Source: Micavibrio sp. (GTDB lineage Bacteria > Pseudomonadota > Alphaproteobacteria > Micavibrionales > Micavibrionaceae). Taken from it: 64,000 nt of DNA. Position numbers and translations under genes: made by a program. The stretch covers positions 62,001 through 126,000 of the forward strand of contig JAPJQV010000002.1 of the NCBI GenBank assembly GCA_030824965.1, in the 5' to 3' direction. The notes below the pieces were generated by a model. That model worked only from the letters and a program-made list of their open reading frames with translations. It was not told the origin of the DNA and made no database searches. This document shows positions 24,755-33,936 of this stretch, piece after piece; the stretch's first letter is position 1; each line of letters opens with the position of its first letter.

Positions 24755-27715
24755 TTATTCAGTAGTTTGCGGCACGTTTATCGGCGGTTTCGCGGGCGCA
24801 ACAGGCTTAATGTTTTTAGCAGGCGCTTTGTTCTGTGCATTTTGTGCGGCGCGGGAACTGTCGACAAAACCTTTAAAAATTTCGGTTTCTTCGATGATTG
24901 AATCAATCGTATCGCGATCGGCGAGTAAAGCGCTTTGACGCGGACGCGTGACGACTTCAAACTGACTTGCTTTCGTCGTTGCCGCCATCGCGGTTGAATA
25001 TTTCTCTCTTAAATTCGCCAATACATATCTGTTATCCGCCAGATAAAGCGCGACGGCCCAGTTCAATAATAAATTAGCTTCCTCGTCGCTGGCAGGCCGT
25101 GTAGGTGATATCTGGCTTGTCTGAACAAGTGCTTCCATCGAGTCAGCTGCGTCTTGCCAGCGCTGGTTGGACCATCCGATATCGGCGCGAAGACGAAGAA
25201 CTTCTTCGTTCTGTTCAAGGCCTGCCAATGTTGCGAATGCCTCTTCCGGTTTTTTCTGTTCGGATAAAGCCTCTGCCCTTAAAAGCGTAACCTGTCTTTT
25301 CAGACCCGGCTGATCTTCTTTTCCTAATAGTGATACTGCCTTGTCAAGAACAGCCAAGGCTTTCTCGGGCTGATTATCCTGAACGTAAATCGAACCAAGG
25401 CGCACCGCTGTCATTGCGCCCTCGACACCGCTAACTTTTCCTGAATCGATTTGAGATTGCAATAGCGCGGCGGCGCGAGGCAGTAGATCGGCGTCAACCA
25501 AGCGGTCTGCTAACTGGCGGATAATCCTCTCGGTCGGTGCGCCCTGAGGTGCCAGACTTGAAAATTCGTTATAGAGACTGATTGCATCTACCGGATTGAT
25601 ATTCTTGATCCTGTTTGGTTCAAACAGATTATTGAACGTTGTCACCATCTCAGCATCGATTTTCTGGCTTTGATCTTGCGTAGGCGCCAGCGAGGACGCC
25701 TGTCTCATCAGGGCAAGACCTTTAATCGGATCGTTATTGGCAATATAAAGTTGTCCCAGACGGTAATTAATCGATGTCTCCAGCTCATCGCCTCGCCATG
25801 CATAACGCAAGCCTTCCAAGCGGTTAATCCCCTCGGACGGTTTCAATTCCTTGCTTTCAAGCTGTAAGCTGGTCAATGCAAGTCCTGCTTTGGCACGATA
25901 GAGATCATCTTTGCCTTTACTTAATTCCTGCCATATTTTTTCCGCTTCCTTACCTTTGCCTTGCTGGCGAAGCGCCTCGCCTCTCATGTAATCGAGGGCG
26001 GACTGATAAGGCAGGATAAGTTTCTTCGCTTCTGCCAGCTTCATCAGTTTTTCCGCTTTGGGAAGATTGCCGTCACGCAGCGCCACCTCACTCAAACCTA
26101 AAGCCAGCGGAATTCTGACGTCATCGGGATAGGCTGCGAGCAAATCGAAATTATCCGGCAAGGTTTCAGCGGCCTGTTTCCAGTCTTCCAGACCCGCCAA
26201 AGCATAGGCTTTCCACAAAGGCGTTTCAGGAAAAGCTTTCAGACTTTCTGACGAAAAGTCTTTTAAAGCCTTTTCGTGATTGCCGGAAATCGCATCGGCC
26301 GCACCTGTCAAAGCAGTAAATTCTGGCGTTCCTTTAAGATCAGGCACAAATTGCTCCGCCAAATCCAAATAACCCGACGCTTCCTGTCCGTGCGCATGAG
26401 CGAGTTCCATTTTACCAAGCTTCAATAAATCTTGCGCTTTTTCTTGCTCGTCTTTTGCGGCTAACCCTGACATTAACAGACGGCGGTTCTGCTCGATATC
26501 ATCGTTATCGCCGATTTTCCAGTCGCCGAACTTGAATATTCGCGCGCCGGGTTTTAAAGGAGCCTCGACTTTCTCATCTGGAACAGGCCTGGCCTCCGGC
26601 GTTTTCGCTTCGGGTGTTTTCAAGAAAGCTATATCGCTTTCAGACGAAATAGAAAGACCTTCGGGCGCGCCGATCCTTACACCGTCGTTGATTTTTTTAA
26701 CATCGAGATCGTCAATCTTACTTTCGACCGCAATACCGGCATAAGATTCCAGTGAGTTAAACTCCGGAAATTGATGAATATTGCCGCTATAAAACCGCGC
26801 CGCGTCAACCGTCGCGACTTTCAACACATCGCCTGCGGACGGGTCTTCGATTTCGATCACGCGGCGTGCGGTTGCGACAGGCCAGAGCAAAGCGGCCTCT
26901 TTACCTTCATTTAGTTTTTTAAATTCCGTCGCAGTGGTCAAAGCGGCTTGGCTATTGGCAATAATTTTCCAGACAAGGCCGCTTCCCTCGACATGAAAAT
27001 CGCTATCGTCGGGCAAAGCCAGCCTGAACGCCGTAGCTTCTTTCAGCGGAATACGCTCAAACGTCCCTATTTTCTTTGTGCCGGTTACCTGCGGTTCCAG
27101 CGGGTAATCGGGAATATCTGTGACGATCCAGAGATTACCGAACCTTTTGAAGACGGCCAGCCCCATTGTTTCTGTCGATGTCATCTGAATTTGAAACGAT
27201 GAAGGCGCAGCAGTCTCTATTTTTTCAACTTTTGCCGCCGGGGCCGCCACTAATTTAGGCGCTTCTGTTTTCGTCACAGGCTTTACCGTTTCGACAGCTT
27301 TCGTAATTACTTTTTCTTCTGTTTTTTCCGGTTCGCTTTTTACGGCAGGTGGCGGTGTCGCCGGCCCGCGGATATCGACGATTACGCGATTGCCGATTTC
27401 GAAATGACGCACTTCCTGCCCGGCTGTAAAACCGATCACCGCCGTTTTGCCGTCTGGTGTTTTATAAGATGTTACTCGCGGCAAGCCCGTCGGCGAAGCG
27501 CCGTCGAGTTTAAAGCTTGCCGCGTTTTGAAATTTCAATTTCAGCTCGGATGATGTTTTATCTGTGACGTATGATGGAGGCTTCGGCCATTCGAACACGA
27601 TCCGTGTATAATCGTCCTTTGCGCTTGCCCGCACACTAACCGAGTCATCGGCTTGCGCCAAAGACGTCGATGCCAGAAGCGCAAAAATCAAAGCGGGAAA
27701 ACAGATTCGAACCAT
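24755..27715 (-). CDS. Secreted AMIN-like and TPR-repeat protein of the flagellar locus
   Basis: This 986-residue protein has a signal peptide (to SLAQA, about residue 21). It then has a beta-rich N-terminal domain with VSVRASAKDDYTRIVFEWP and FEIGNRVIVDIRGP, resembling AMIN-type domains that bind the cell envelope. A Pro/Lys/Glu-rich linker follows, and from about residue 400 to 900 there are helical TPR-like repeats (KALKDFSSESLKAFPETPLW, QPEKALAVLDKAVSLLG). The C-terminus is Ala/Pro/Lys rich. TPR proteins of this kind often sit next to motE/cheYZ in alphaproteobacterial flagellar loci, suggesting a periplasmic scaffold for the motor. The exact role is unknown. Confidence 0.7.
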   Translation of the reverse strand: MVRICFPALIFALLASTSLAQADDSVSVRASAKDDYTRIVFEWPKPPSYVTDKTSSELKLKFQNAASFKLDGASPTGLPRVTSYKTPDGKTAVIGFTAGQEVRHFEIGNRVIVDIRGPATPPPAVKSEPEKTEEKVITKAVETVKPVTKTEAPKLVAAPAAKVEKIETAAPSSFQIQMTSTETMGLAVFKRFGNLWIVTDIPDYPLEPQVTGTKKIGTFERIPLKEATAFRLALPDDSDFHVEGSGLVWKIIANSQAALTTATEFKKLNEGKEAALLWPVATARRVIEIEDPSAGDVLKVATVDAARFYSGNIHQFPEFNSLESYAGIAVESKIDDLDVKKINDGVRIGAPEGLSISSESDIAFLKTPEAKTPEARPVPDEKVEAPLKPGARIFKFGDWKIGDNDDIEQNRRLLMSGLAAKDEQEKAQDLLKLGKMELAHAHGQEASGYLDLAEQFVPDLKGTPEFTALTGAADAISGNHEKALKDFSSESLKAFPETPLWKAYALAGLEDWKQAAETLPDNFDLLAAYPDDVRIPLALGLSEVALRDGNLPKAEKLMKLAEAKKLILPYQSALDYMRGEALRQQGKGKEAEKIWQELSKGKDDLYRAKAGLALTSLQLESKELKPSEGINRLEGLRYAWRGDELETSINYRLGQLYIANNDPIKGLALMRQASSLAPTQDQSQKIDAEMVTTFNNLFEPNRIKNINPVDAISLYNEFSSLAPQGAPTERIIRQLADRLVDADLLPRAAALLQSQIDSGKVSGVEGAMTAVRLGSIYVQDNQPEKALAVLDKAVSLLGKEDQPGLKRQVTLLRAEALSEQKKPEEAFATLAGLEQNEEVLRLRADIGWSNQRWQDAADSMEALVQTSQISPTRPASDEEANLLLNWAVALYLADNRYVLANLREKYSTAMAATTKASQFEVVTRPRQSALLADRDTIDSIIEETEIFKGFVDSSRAAQNAQNKAPAKNIKPVAPAKPPINVPQTTE

Positions 27716-27786
27716 AGGCTAAATTGCCATAGCGACTTCCTACAAACAACTGCAAACGCCTTTTAAATCACAATGCTTTTAGTCTT

Positions 27787-27877
27787 CTCCCTCCGGGAGA
27801 AGGTTGGATGAGCGGTGATGCCGAAACTTGGGTGAAACTAGACCATTATCCCTCACCCTACCCTCTCCCGGAGGGAG
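27787..27877. mobile_element. MITE-like / REP-like element with imperfect terminal inverted repeats
   Basis: A 26-base arm at 27787-27812 matches the reverse complement of 27852-27877 at 23 of 26 positions by eye. Each arm also contains the inner palindrome CTCCC-TCC-GGGAG. The ~90-base element lies between the TPR gene and a pilin-like gene. It resembles widespread intergenic repeats with CTCTCCC..GGGAGAG arms and could fold into a long hairpin that also ends transcription. Confidence 0.65.
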
Positions 27878-27978
27878 AGGTTTTCCATTGCGTCATTTCC
27901 GTATATTTGTATAATTATGTCAGCCTGAAGACAGGCCTGCCGCTGATATTCCTCTAGCGGCTTTTCAAGTATAATACC

Positions 27979-28689
27979 ATGAACCACAAGTCTTCCGGAA
28001 ACGTTCTCTTTCTTATCTTGATTGCTGTAGCGCTTTTCGCTGCCCTTGCCTATGCCGTGACCAGCACTTCGAATAGCGGCGTGAAAAACAGTCAGAAAGA
28101 AAAAGACCAGACTTATATTGCCCAATTACTTCAATATGCAACGTCGCTTCAGACTGGCGTTCAGCGTTTGAAACTGATCAACGGATGCGATGACACTCAA
28201 TTAGGATTTGGCAATACCGTTTGGCAATTTACCTGGTCAAGCGCAATTGTCCCGCTCAACCATAATCCAAGTGCTATTGCTAAATGTAAATTGTTTGATC
28301 CGGCAGGCGGCAATCTAAGAGCGATAAATATCGTGCCTGAAAAATCGCCCTATACCAATATAAAAAAGCCGGGCAACTTTGCTGTTTCGGTAGCAAAAAT
28401 TAACGGCGTAGGCACAGACGAACCGGATTTGGTTTTAACGACGAGCTATTTTACCGACGAAATATGCCAGAGTATTAATGAAATTTCAGGTAATGGAAGC
28501 ATACTACCTATTCTGCCTGTTAGCTGGACCGCCGGAACTGATCCCTTTAATGGCACATTTCCGTCAACAGCGGCTACCTGGAACTTCCCTTCAGGCATGG
28601 CAGGGGCACAAACCGGATGTACCAAATGGTGCAATGCTGCGAGCTGTGTAGGAAACGTTATGTTCTTTCACGTGCTTGTTGCACGTTAG
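27979..28689 (+). CDS. SGN-type pilin-like protein, paralogue 2
   Basis: This 236-residue protein begins MNHKSSGNVLFLILIAVA, the same short leader and hydrophobic helix as the genes at 20570 and 28952, again lacking glutamate at the fifth mature position. The globular domain shares the NGVGTDEPDL segment, a Cys after the FTDE stretch, and a C-terminus ending FFHVLVAR. Cysteines are numerous near the C-terminus (GCTKWCNAASC), which may form disulfides. It is followed 262 bases later by a third paralogue on the same strand, so the two look like a tandem duplication that has diverged. Export by a pilus or type II-like system is inferred only from the N-terminus. Confidence 0.65.
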   Translation: MNHKSSGNVLFLILIAVALFAALAYAVTSTSNSGVKNSQKEKDQTYIAQLLQYATSLQTGVQRLKLINGCDDTQLGFGNTVWQFTWSSAIVPLNHNPSAIAKCKLFDPAGGNLRAINIVPEKSPYTNIKKPGNFAVSVAKINGVGTDEPDLVLTTSYFTDEICQSINEISGNGSILPILPVSWTAGTDPFNGTFPSTAATWNFPSGMAGAQTGCTKWCNAASCVGNVMFFHVLVAR

Positions 28690-28951
28690 TTCACTGCCTG
28701 TTCATACAGGAAATGCATAAGCTGATCCTAAACAAGTCGGCCAGCAGCTCCGATAACGTCAGGCATCCATAATAATGCTTACCGTCACGGCGTCCGCGAA
28801 TTAGATCCATGATATTACAGGCAGATTTCTACTTTCCCTTCTCTTGTACTTTCTTTATATTACCATTATATAATTCAACCAGCTGTAGAATTGATCCTTA
28901 ATCTTGCCCCTCTTCGCGGATGAGGACACAGTAGTATTTGGAAGTAAAATT
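28690..28951. other. Intergenic interval between pilin-like paralogues
   Basis: There is no convincing gene here. On the minus strand a 39-codon frame from about 28812 to 28689 (MDLIRGRRDGKHYYG...) is open, but I see no clear Shine-Dalgarno sequence or family; it could be a remnant. The right half is AT-rich and probably carries the promoter of the gene at 28952, which is preceded by GGAAG. Confidence 0.4.
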
Positions 28952-29677
28952 ATGCGACATATATCCGGTAACGCCTTTTTCCTGATTTTGATCGCTGTCG
29001 CGCTGTTCGCCGCGCTTTCTTATGCTGTAACATCTGTAAGTCGGACAGGTGGTGTATCAACATCGAAGGACAAGTCAAAGACAAGCGCATCGGCCATATT
29101 AAATCATGCAGCGTCTCTTCAGGCTGCCATCACCAGATTGAAAACCTTATATGGTTGTGCCGATGATCAATTTAACTTTGCCAATAATATTTACAAAACA
29201 GGTCATGGTGCTTTAGCCATACCCGCGAATTCAAACGCACCATCTACAGGTAACTGCGACGTATACTCACCTAAAGCGGGTAACGCAGTTCCTTATATCT
29301 TTCCAGTCAGTGCTGCCGGACCGATTGGCGGTGACCTTACCAAGCCGAAACTTGGACATGCCAGCTTATCTGTAGCTCAGTTCAAAAACGTTGGCACCGA
29401 TGGACCAGTGGGAACAGCATCAGCAAATGATCTTGCGATCCGTTTTTTTTGGCTTAATCGTGAAACTTGCCTTGCTCTGAACGATTTACTAGGCGTTAGT
29501 AATCCCGGCGGTGAACCACCTGTTACTTCTACAGGATCGGGCGATTATACCAATGGGTCATTTGCCGCTACACAGATTATACAATCTGCATCGACGAACG
29601 GATTTCAGGCTTTTTGCTTTCAATATAGTTCCGGCAACACTTATTACAGTTTTATTGACGTCCTGATTGCCCGATAG
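28952..29677 (+). CDS. SGN-type pilin-like protein, paralogue 3
   Basis: The start is placed at the ATG at 28952, giving MRHISGNAFFLILIAVALF with a GGAAG ribosome-binding site, although the frame extends to 28904. The 241-residue product shares with the gene at 20570 the segments GVSTSKDKSKTSASAIL, NVGTDGPVGTASANDLAI and ETCLALNDLLGVSNPGGEPP, and ends near FIDVLIAR. It is closer to paralogue 1 than to its neighbour paralogue 2. It is antiparallel to, and ends 2 bases from, cheZ. A membrane-anchored pilin-like role is likely but unproven. Confidence 0.65.
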   Translation: MRHISGNAFFLILIAVALFAALSYAVTSVSRTGGVSTSKDKSKTSASAILNHAASLQAAITRLKTLYGCADDQFNFANNIYKTGHGALAIPANSNAPSTGNCDVYSPKAGNAVPYIFPVSAAGPIGGDLTKPKLGHASLSVAQFKNVGTDGPVGTASANDLAIRFFWLNRETCLALNDLLGVSNPGGEPPVTSTGSGDYTNGSFAATQIIQSASTNGFQAFCFQYSSGNTYYSFIDVLIAR

Positions 29678-29679
29678 GA

Positions 29680-30276
29680 TTAGAACAAATCCGCCAAGAG
29701 CTTATCTATGTCATCTTGACTGACAGCTTTATCCGGCATTTGCGGACCATTTTTTAAACGTTCATCGCCTTCCCTTGTATCTTCGACAGGAGCATCCAGC
29801 AATGTATCGGGCATTTTGTCGGCAAGAATAGCCAGAAGAGCGCCGACTTTTTCTTCAATGGATTTAAGGTTTTTCATCACCTTGCTAATGCGCTGGCCAG
29901 TAATATCCTGAAACGAGCAGGCTTCGAGGATTTTGGTTACTTCATTCATTAGAACATCTTTATGTCCGGCATCCAGCTTTTCAGCCTCGGCGCCAATAAC
30001 GTCGCAAGCATCCATGATCACGCCTGTTGCGGCTTCCGTTGCGGCAACCACCGCACCGAGTTCGTCGGTTGCGGTCGGCACGTGCGTAAATTTGACATCA
30101 CCGACATGAGTTTCGCTGATTTCTTTTCGGCTGCTTTCGATAAGGTTTTGTAAATCTCTCAATTCACTCGCTATTTTCTCGCGCGAGGACTCTTCTTTCG
30201 CTTCGACTTTCTGAATGACCGAATTGATAAGCTCCTTAACCTGATCCTTCCCGATTTTATTTTCTGAATTTGACAT
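29680..30276 (-). CDS. cheZ: CheY-phosphate phosphatase CheZ
   Basis: CheZ speeds dephosphorylation of CheY-P and so ends the motor signal. The 198-residue protein has the catalytic helix CSFQDITGQRISKVMK, where Asp124 and Gln128 correspond to the catalytic Asp/Gln pair of the family. The C-terminal peptide QDDIDKLLADLF resembles the CheY-binding tail of enterobacterial CheZ. The N-terminal half is a long helix. It directly follows cheY on the minus strand with 20 bases between them. CheZ near cheY is common in this flagellar gene order. Confidence 0.88.
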   Translation of the reverse strand: MSNSENKIGKDQVKELINSVIQKVEAKEESSREKIASELRDLQNLIESSRKEISETHVGDVKFTHVPTATDELGAVVAATEAATGVIMDACDVIGAEAEKLDAGHKDVLMNEVTKILEACSFQDITGQRISKVMKNLKSIEEKVGALLAILADKMPDTLLDAPVEDTREGDERLKNGPQMPDKAVSQDDIDKLLADLF

Positions 30277-30296
30277 GTAGTTTCCCCTGATCCCGA

Positions 30297-30683
30297 TTAG
30301 AAATCTCCCAGAACGGCGCTCATTTTCATCTTTAGTGTTTCCGCATTAAATGGCTTGACGATGTAATTATTTACACCAGCCTGCTTGGCAGCAATGACAT
30401 TCTCTGTTTTGCTTTCCGCCGTAATCATAATGAACGGAACGTTTTTATTTTGGTCGCCGCCGCGAATATGCTTCAAAAGCTCAATGCCTGACATCGGCTC
30501 CATGTTCCAGTCGGAAATAACAAGCCCGTAATTCTTCGATTTAAACATATCGAGAGCCATAGTACCGTCTGTGGCCTCGTCGATATTGGAAAAGCCGAGC
30601 TGCTTGAGCAAATTGTTGATGATACGCAGCATCGTCTTGTAATCGTCGACGATCAAAACATTCATATTCTTGTCTACGGCCAT
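30297..30683 (-). CDS. cheY: Chemotaxis response regulator CheY
   Basis: This single-domain receiver protein binds the motor switch through FliM when phosphorylated. The start is chosen at the ATG at 30683, preceded by AGGAGA, giving 128 residues; the frame runs on to 30755 but that part is not CheY-like. Key residues are Asp13-Asp14, the phosphoacceptor Asp58 in GLVISDWNMEPMSG, Thr88 in FIMITAES and Lys110 in NYIVKPF. It lies between motE and cheZ and is encoded with the motor switch genes on the minus strand. Confidence 0.94.
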   Translation of the reverse strand: MAVDKNMNVLIVDDYKTMLRIINNLLKQLGFSNIDEATDGTMALDMFKSKNYGLVISDWNMEPMSGIELLKHIRGGDQNKNVPFIMITAESKTENVIAAKQAGVNNYIVKPFNAETLKMKMSAVLGDF

Positions 30684-30803
30684 TCTGGCATCTCCTGAAA
30701 ATATTCTGGTAGTATCTGGCGGCTTTGCCTGCAAGATAGTCAGTATGCAACGCAATAATTAATAAAATACTACGTTTATAATCGTATGCAGGAATAACGG
30801 ATT

Positions 30804-31601
30804 TTAGCGGATTGCCGATTCCGGCAAAGGTGGCGGCGCGTTGGGATTACCGAAACCTGCAGTGGTGGAACCGGTCCCCGGCAATTTATTCTGTTCTGAC
30901 AGGAAAAGCGTTAAACTGCGTGCTTTTTGCGGGTCCATGAGGGCAACGATCGGCGACACTTTGCGTTCGGACATCTTGGTAACGACAGATAAAAGGACAT
31001 CCATATCGAGCTGGTTAAAAATCTTAGCCGCGTCCTTAGGTTTCATACCTTCGTATATCTTAACCAGCTTCGCAGTATTTGCCTCTTCTTCCGCATTTTG
31101 TTTTTTAAGCAAGGATTGGATTTCATTACGGATCGCCGTCAGCTCTTCGACTTTCTTATTAACTTCTTCGGTTCCCGCCTTCATCAAAGCCTCTCGTTGA
31201 TCGAGTTGTTTTTCTCTTTGCTCGATCATTTGACGACGTTCCATCAGGTCATCATATACTTCTTTGCGGATGGCGGAGTCATCGAAATCAGAGTCAGAGT
31301 CCTGCCAATCTTTAACCGGCACTACCTTCTCGCTTTTGACACTTGCTTGATCCGCCGGGCTGGCCAATTTGGGCGTCGATGCGGTTTTTGCATCTGTCAG
31401 TTCTTCTTTCGGCGGCTCCGCATCTTCCACTTCGGCAATTTTTCCTTTTTCTTCTTTTTCTTCCTGCGCATAGGCGCTTCCAAGATTTTTGATCTGGAAG
31501 AACGTGTCGCCGATGCGCACCATGAACGCCAGTGACGCAACCATCACCAGTAACGGCAACAAGCGAAGCTTTTTAAAAGCGGATGCAAAAAATTCGTTCA
31601 T
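30804..31601 (-). CDS. motE: Flagellar motility protein MotE
   Basis: MotE is a periplasmic chaperone-like protein needed for torque generation in alphaproteobacteria. The 265-residue product has a membrane anchor or signal near residues 13-30 (LRLLPLLVMVASLAFMVRI), an acidic linker, a coiled coil (RREMIEQREKQLDQREALM-like, about 135-185) and a C-terminal MgtE-N-like domain with YEGMKPKDAAKIFNQLDMDV and ALMDPQKARSLTLF. Its start overlaps by one base the stop of the DUF6468 gene, placing it in the fliL-fliM-DUF6468-motE-cheY-cheZ run. Confidence 0.85.
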   Translation of the reverse strand: MNEFFASAFKKLRLLPLLVMVASLAFMVRIGDTFFQIKNLGSAYAQEEKEEKGKIAEVEDAEPPKEELTDAKTASTPKLASPADQASVKSEKVVPVKDWQDSDSDFDDSAIRKEVYDDLMERRQMIEQREKQLDQREALMKAGTEEVNKKVEELTAIRNEIQSLLKKQNAEEEANTAKLVKIYEGMKPKDAAKIFNQLDMDVLLSVVTKMSERKVSPIVALMDPQKARSLTLFLSEQNKLPGTGSTTAGFGNPNAPPPLPESAIR

Positions 31602-32158
31602 TAATCGCCTTTACCTTTGCGGCGCAACGCAGCCGCCAATTGTTTTTCCGACTGGCTTAGGCCATCGTCTTCAGTGTTGTCATCAGAAGGGAAGTCCCGA
31701 TCGCGAATTGAGAAGAAAGATTTTACCGGACTTTTTTCAGCAGGCGCTTCATGTTTTTTTTCTGCAGCAAACGCAGGCGCTTTGCCGCCCGGATAGGTCA
31801 GGTTCACGGAAGTCTGTGACATGTGATCCGATATTTCCCGGCTTTTGGTTGCCAGATTTTCCAGGCGCTCCGCCAGCTTGTTACCGGACTCCGTCATGAT
31901 CTGGAGTTCATCGGAAATACCGGTAGCTTTATCGACGAGCTTTCGCAGTTCCGTGCTGGAGTCTTTCGCAACGTCGTCAAGTGTCGTAATGCCTTCCTGC
32001 GCCCGCGTAATCTGCGATGACAGGTCGCGGATTAATCGCTCCATGTCACTTCGGTTCGAACGGAACGCTTCCAGATGTTTTGACAGGCGAAGCGCATAGA
32101 AAATTGTCGCTCCCAGCAAAATCGTAATCAGGATGTCCATTGCTAAACTCAGTGACAT
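31601..32158 (-). CDS. DUF6468 domain-containing flagellar-locus protein
   Basis: This 185-residue protein has one N-terminal membrane helix (AMDILITILLGATIFYAL) followed by a long coiled-coil region (LEAFRSNRSDMERLIRDLSS to about residue 110) and a charged C-terminal tail. The layout and its place between fliM and motE match DUF6468 proteins, which occur in alphaproteobacterial flagellar loci. It probably sits in the inner membrane near the motor; no activity is known. It overlaps motE by a base and starts 17 bases after fliM ends. Confidence 0.78.
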   Translation of the reverse strand: MSLSLAMDILITILLGATIFYALRLSKHLEAFRSNRSDMERLIRDLSSQITRAQEGITTLDDVAKDSSTELRKLVDKATGISDELQIMTESGNKLAERLENLATKSREISDHMSQTSVNLTYPGGKAPAFAAEKKHEAPAEKSPVKSFFSIRDRDFPSDDNTEDDGLSQSEKQLAAALRRKGKGD

Positions 32159-32175
32159 TGTAAAGCCTTTACTTT

Positions 32176-33261
32176 TTATTCTTCTGTAGGAGGTATATAA
32201 CGCTCGATTTTAACTGCGATATTTCCTTCTTTTTGTCCCATGGGACCCGTAAACATCGGGAAATCACCACAACGCATTTCAACTTTATCCGTCGGCTTTG
32301 TATTGAACATGACGGTTGTGCCTTTTTTCCAATTCAGCATTTCGCCTAAGGAAACGATACGCTCGCCGAGAACAGCCTGAAGAGCCACATCGGTCAAATA
32401 TAATTCGTTGGTAAGGTGTGTCTCCCAGATTGAATCGCGGCCGAATTTTTCTCCCATGAACATTTGCAGCAAGAGTTCACGGATAGGCTCAAGCGTCGCA
32501 TAAGGAATTAAAATCTCGATCCGTCCGCCCCGGTCACCCATATCGACGCGCATGCGTACCAGTACGCAAGCATTTCCGCTTTGCGTTATTGCCGCGAAAC
32601 GCGGGTTGGTTTCCATTCGGTCCAGATTGAATGTCACTGGCGACAATGGGTCAAACGCCGATGACATGTCGGACAAGGTGACATTAAGCATCCGTTCGAC
32701 AAGACGCGATTCAATCGTCGTATAGGGACGCCCTTCGACGCGGATCGATGGCGTGCCTTTTCGTCCGCCAAGCAAAACATCGACCACGGAATAAATCAGC
32801 GCGGAGTCGACAACAAGCAATCCAGTATTGTCCCATTCGGATGCCTTGAAGACGGAAAGCATAGCTGGCAGCGGAATAGAATTAAGGTAATCGCCGAAAC
32901 GCACTGTCGAGATCTGGTCGAGGGAAACTTCGACGTTATCGGAAGTGAGGTTCCGCAAAGACGTTGACATCAAGCGCACCAGACGGTCAAACACGATATC
33001 GAGCATTGGCAAACGCTCGTAATTGATCAGCGCGGCATTGACCAATGCCATGACACCGGAGGTTTCGCCGCCATTACCCGCATCGTCGAAGCCGAGAAGA
33101 GAGTCGATTTCAGATTGATTCAGAATACGGGTATTTTCTTCCGGCATGGCCCCGCCTTCGGCGCTATCGCCTGCGGCCATGGATTCCCATTCGGCCATCA
33201 TGCGGCGTTCTTCTTCGCTCATCCCGTCGGTAGCGGCATCCTGGGTCGGCGCTTCGGCCAT
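32176..33261 (-). CDS. fliM: Flagellar motor switch protein FliM
   Basis: FliM is the C-ring protein that binds CheY-P and sets rotation direction. The 361-residue product has an N-terminal extension of about 46 mostly acidic residues before the CheY-binding peptide LNQSEIDSLLGFD (residues 47-59), so the peptide is internal rather than at the extreme N-terminus. The middle domain (YERLPMLDIVFDRLVRLMST) and a C-terminal SpoA-like domain (ITERIVSLGEMLNW-type region, VEMRCGDFPMFTGPMG) follow. It is flanked by fliL and the DUF6468 gene on the same strand. Confidence 0.95.
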   Translation of the reverse strand: MAEAPTQDAATDGMSEEERRMMAEWESMAAGDSAEGGAMPEENTRILNQSEIDSLLGFDDAGNGGETSGVMALVNAALINYERLPMLDIVFDRLVRLMSTSLRNLTSDNVEVSLDQISTVRFGDYLNSIPLPAMLSVFKASEWDNTGLLVVDSALIYSVVDVLLGGRKGTPSIRVEGRPYTTIESRLVERMLNVTLSDMSSAFDPLSPVTFNLDRMETNPRFAAITQSGNACVLVRMRVDMGDRGGRIEILIPYATLEPIRELLLQMFMGEKFGRDSIWETHLTNELYLTDVALQAVLGERIVSLGEMLNWKKGTTVMFNTKPTDKVEMRCGDFPMFTGPMGQKEGNIAVKIERYIPPTEE

Positions 33262-33342
33262 TCAGGTTTTCCTTTCCGGTATCTGTTTCGTCTTCTTATT
33301 ATTATATAGAGCCCGTCTTACAAGTTTCAGGCCAAATTTTAA

Positions 33343-33936
33343 CTATTGTATCAGAATTTCTTGGAACAGGACATCTTTGACTTCCGTAGGCGCGGCAGCC
33401 TGATTGACCCGTGAGAGAAGTTCCATTTGCAAACGATAGATGCCTTTTGACCCACGAAGATCCTGCAAGCGCAACTCCCTTAAATACGTCTGGAACTGGT
33501 CGACGACACGCGGCAAAACTTTTTCGACCGCCGCCTGATCGGCTGCGTTCTTAAGCTCCAATTGTATGGACAAGCGAAGATATCTTTGCTCTCCGCTATC
33601 GCTGTTAAGATTGACGACCATATCGGGAATTTTCAGGAAAGCCGGCCCTGTCGCGCCGCCTTCACCATGTTCGCCTTCCGCTGCTTCTTCACCTTCGGCA
33701 GGCGCTTCGCCATGCTCACCTTCCTTGGAAGCTTCCGCACCTTCTTCGGTTTTCGCGGCTTCTTTGCCTAAAACTTTATCCAGCATGCCGGTAAAATATG
33801 CCGCAGCACCGCCCCCTCCGAGTAACAAAAGGGGAATCAGGATGATTAGCAGCTTTTTTTTGCCGCCTTTTTCTCCGTCATCGAGAGGGGTAATATTATC
33901 GCCGCCTTCGGAAGGCTCTAATTCTTTGCTCGCCAT
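33343..33936 (-). CDS. fliL: Flagellar basal body-associated protein FliL
   Basis: FliL forms rings around stator units and supports torque. The 197-residue protein has a cytoplasmic N-terminus, one transmembrane helix at about residues 29-50 (LLIILIPLLLLGGGGAAAYF), an acidic Glu/Ala/Gly linker and a C-terminal periplasmic domain with YLRLSIQLELKNAADQAAVE and PRVVDQFQTYLRELRLQDL, typical of FliL. It heads the minus-strand motor run. The interval to the divergent flgF contains a sigma-54 promoter facing flgF; I found none facing fliL. Confidence 0.92.
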   Translation of the reverse strand: MASKELEPSEGGDNITPLDDGEKGGKKKLLIILIPLLLLGGGGAAAYFTGMLDKVLGKEAAKTEEGAEASKEGEHGEAPAEGEEAAEGEHGEGGATGPAFLKIPDMVVNLNSDSGEQRYLRLSIQLELKNAADQAAVEKVLPRVVDQFQTYLRELRLQDLRGSKGIYRLQMELLSRVNQAAAPTEVKDVLFQEILIQ

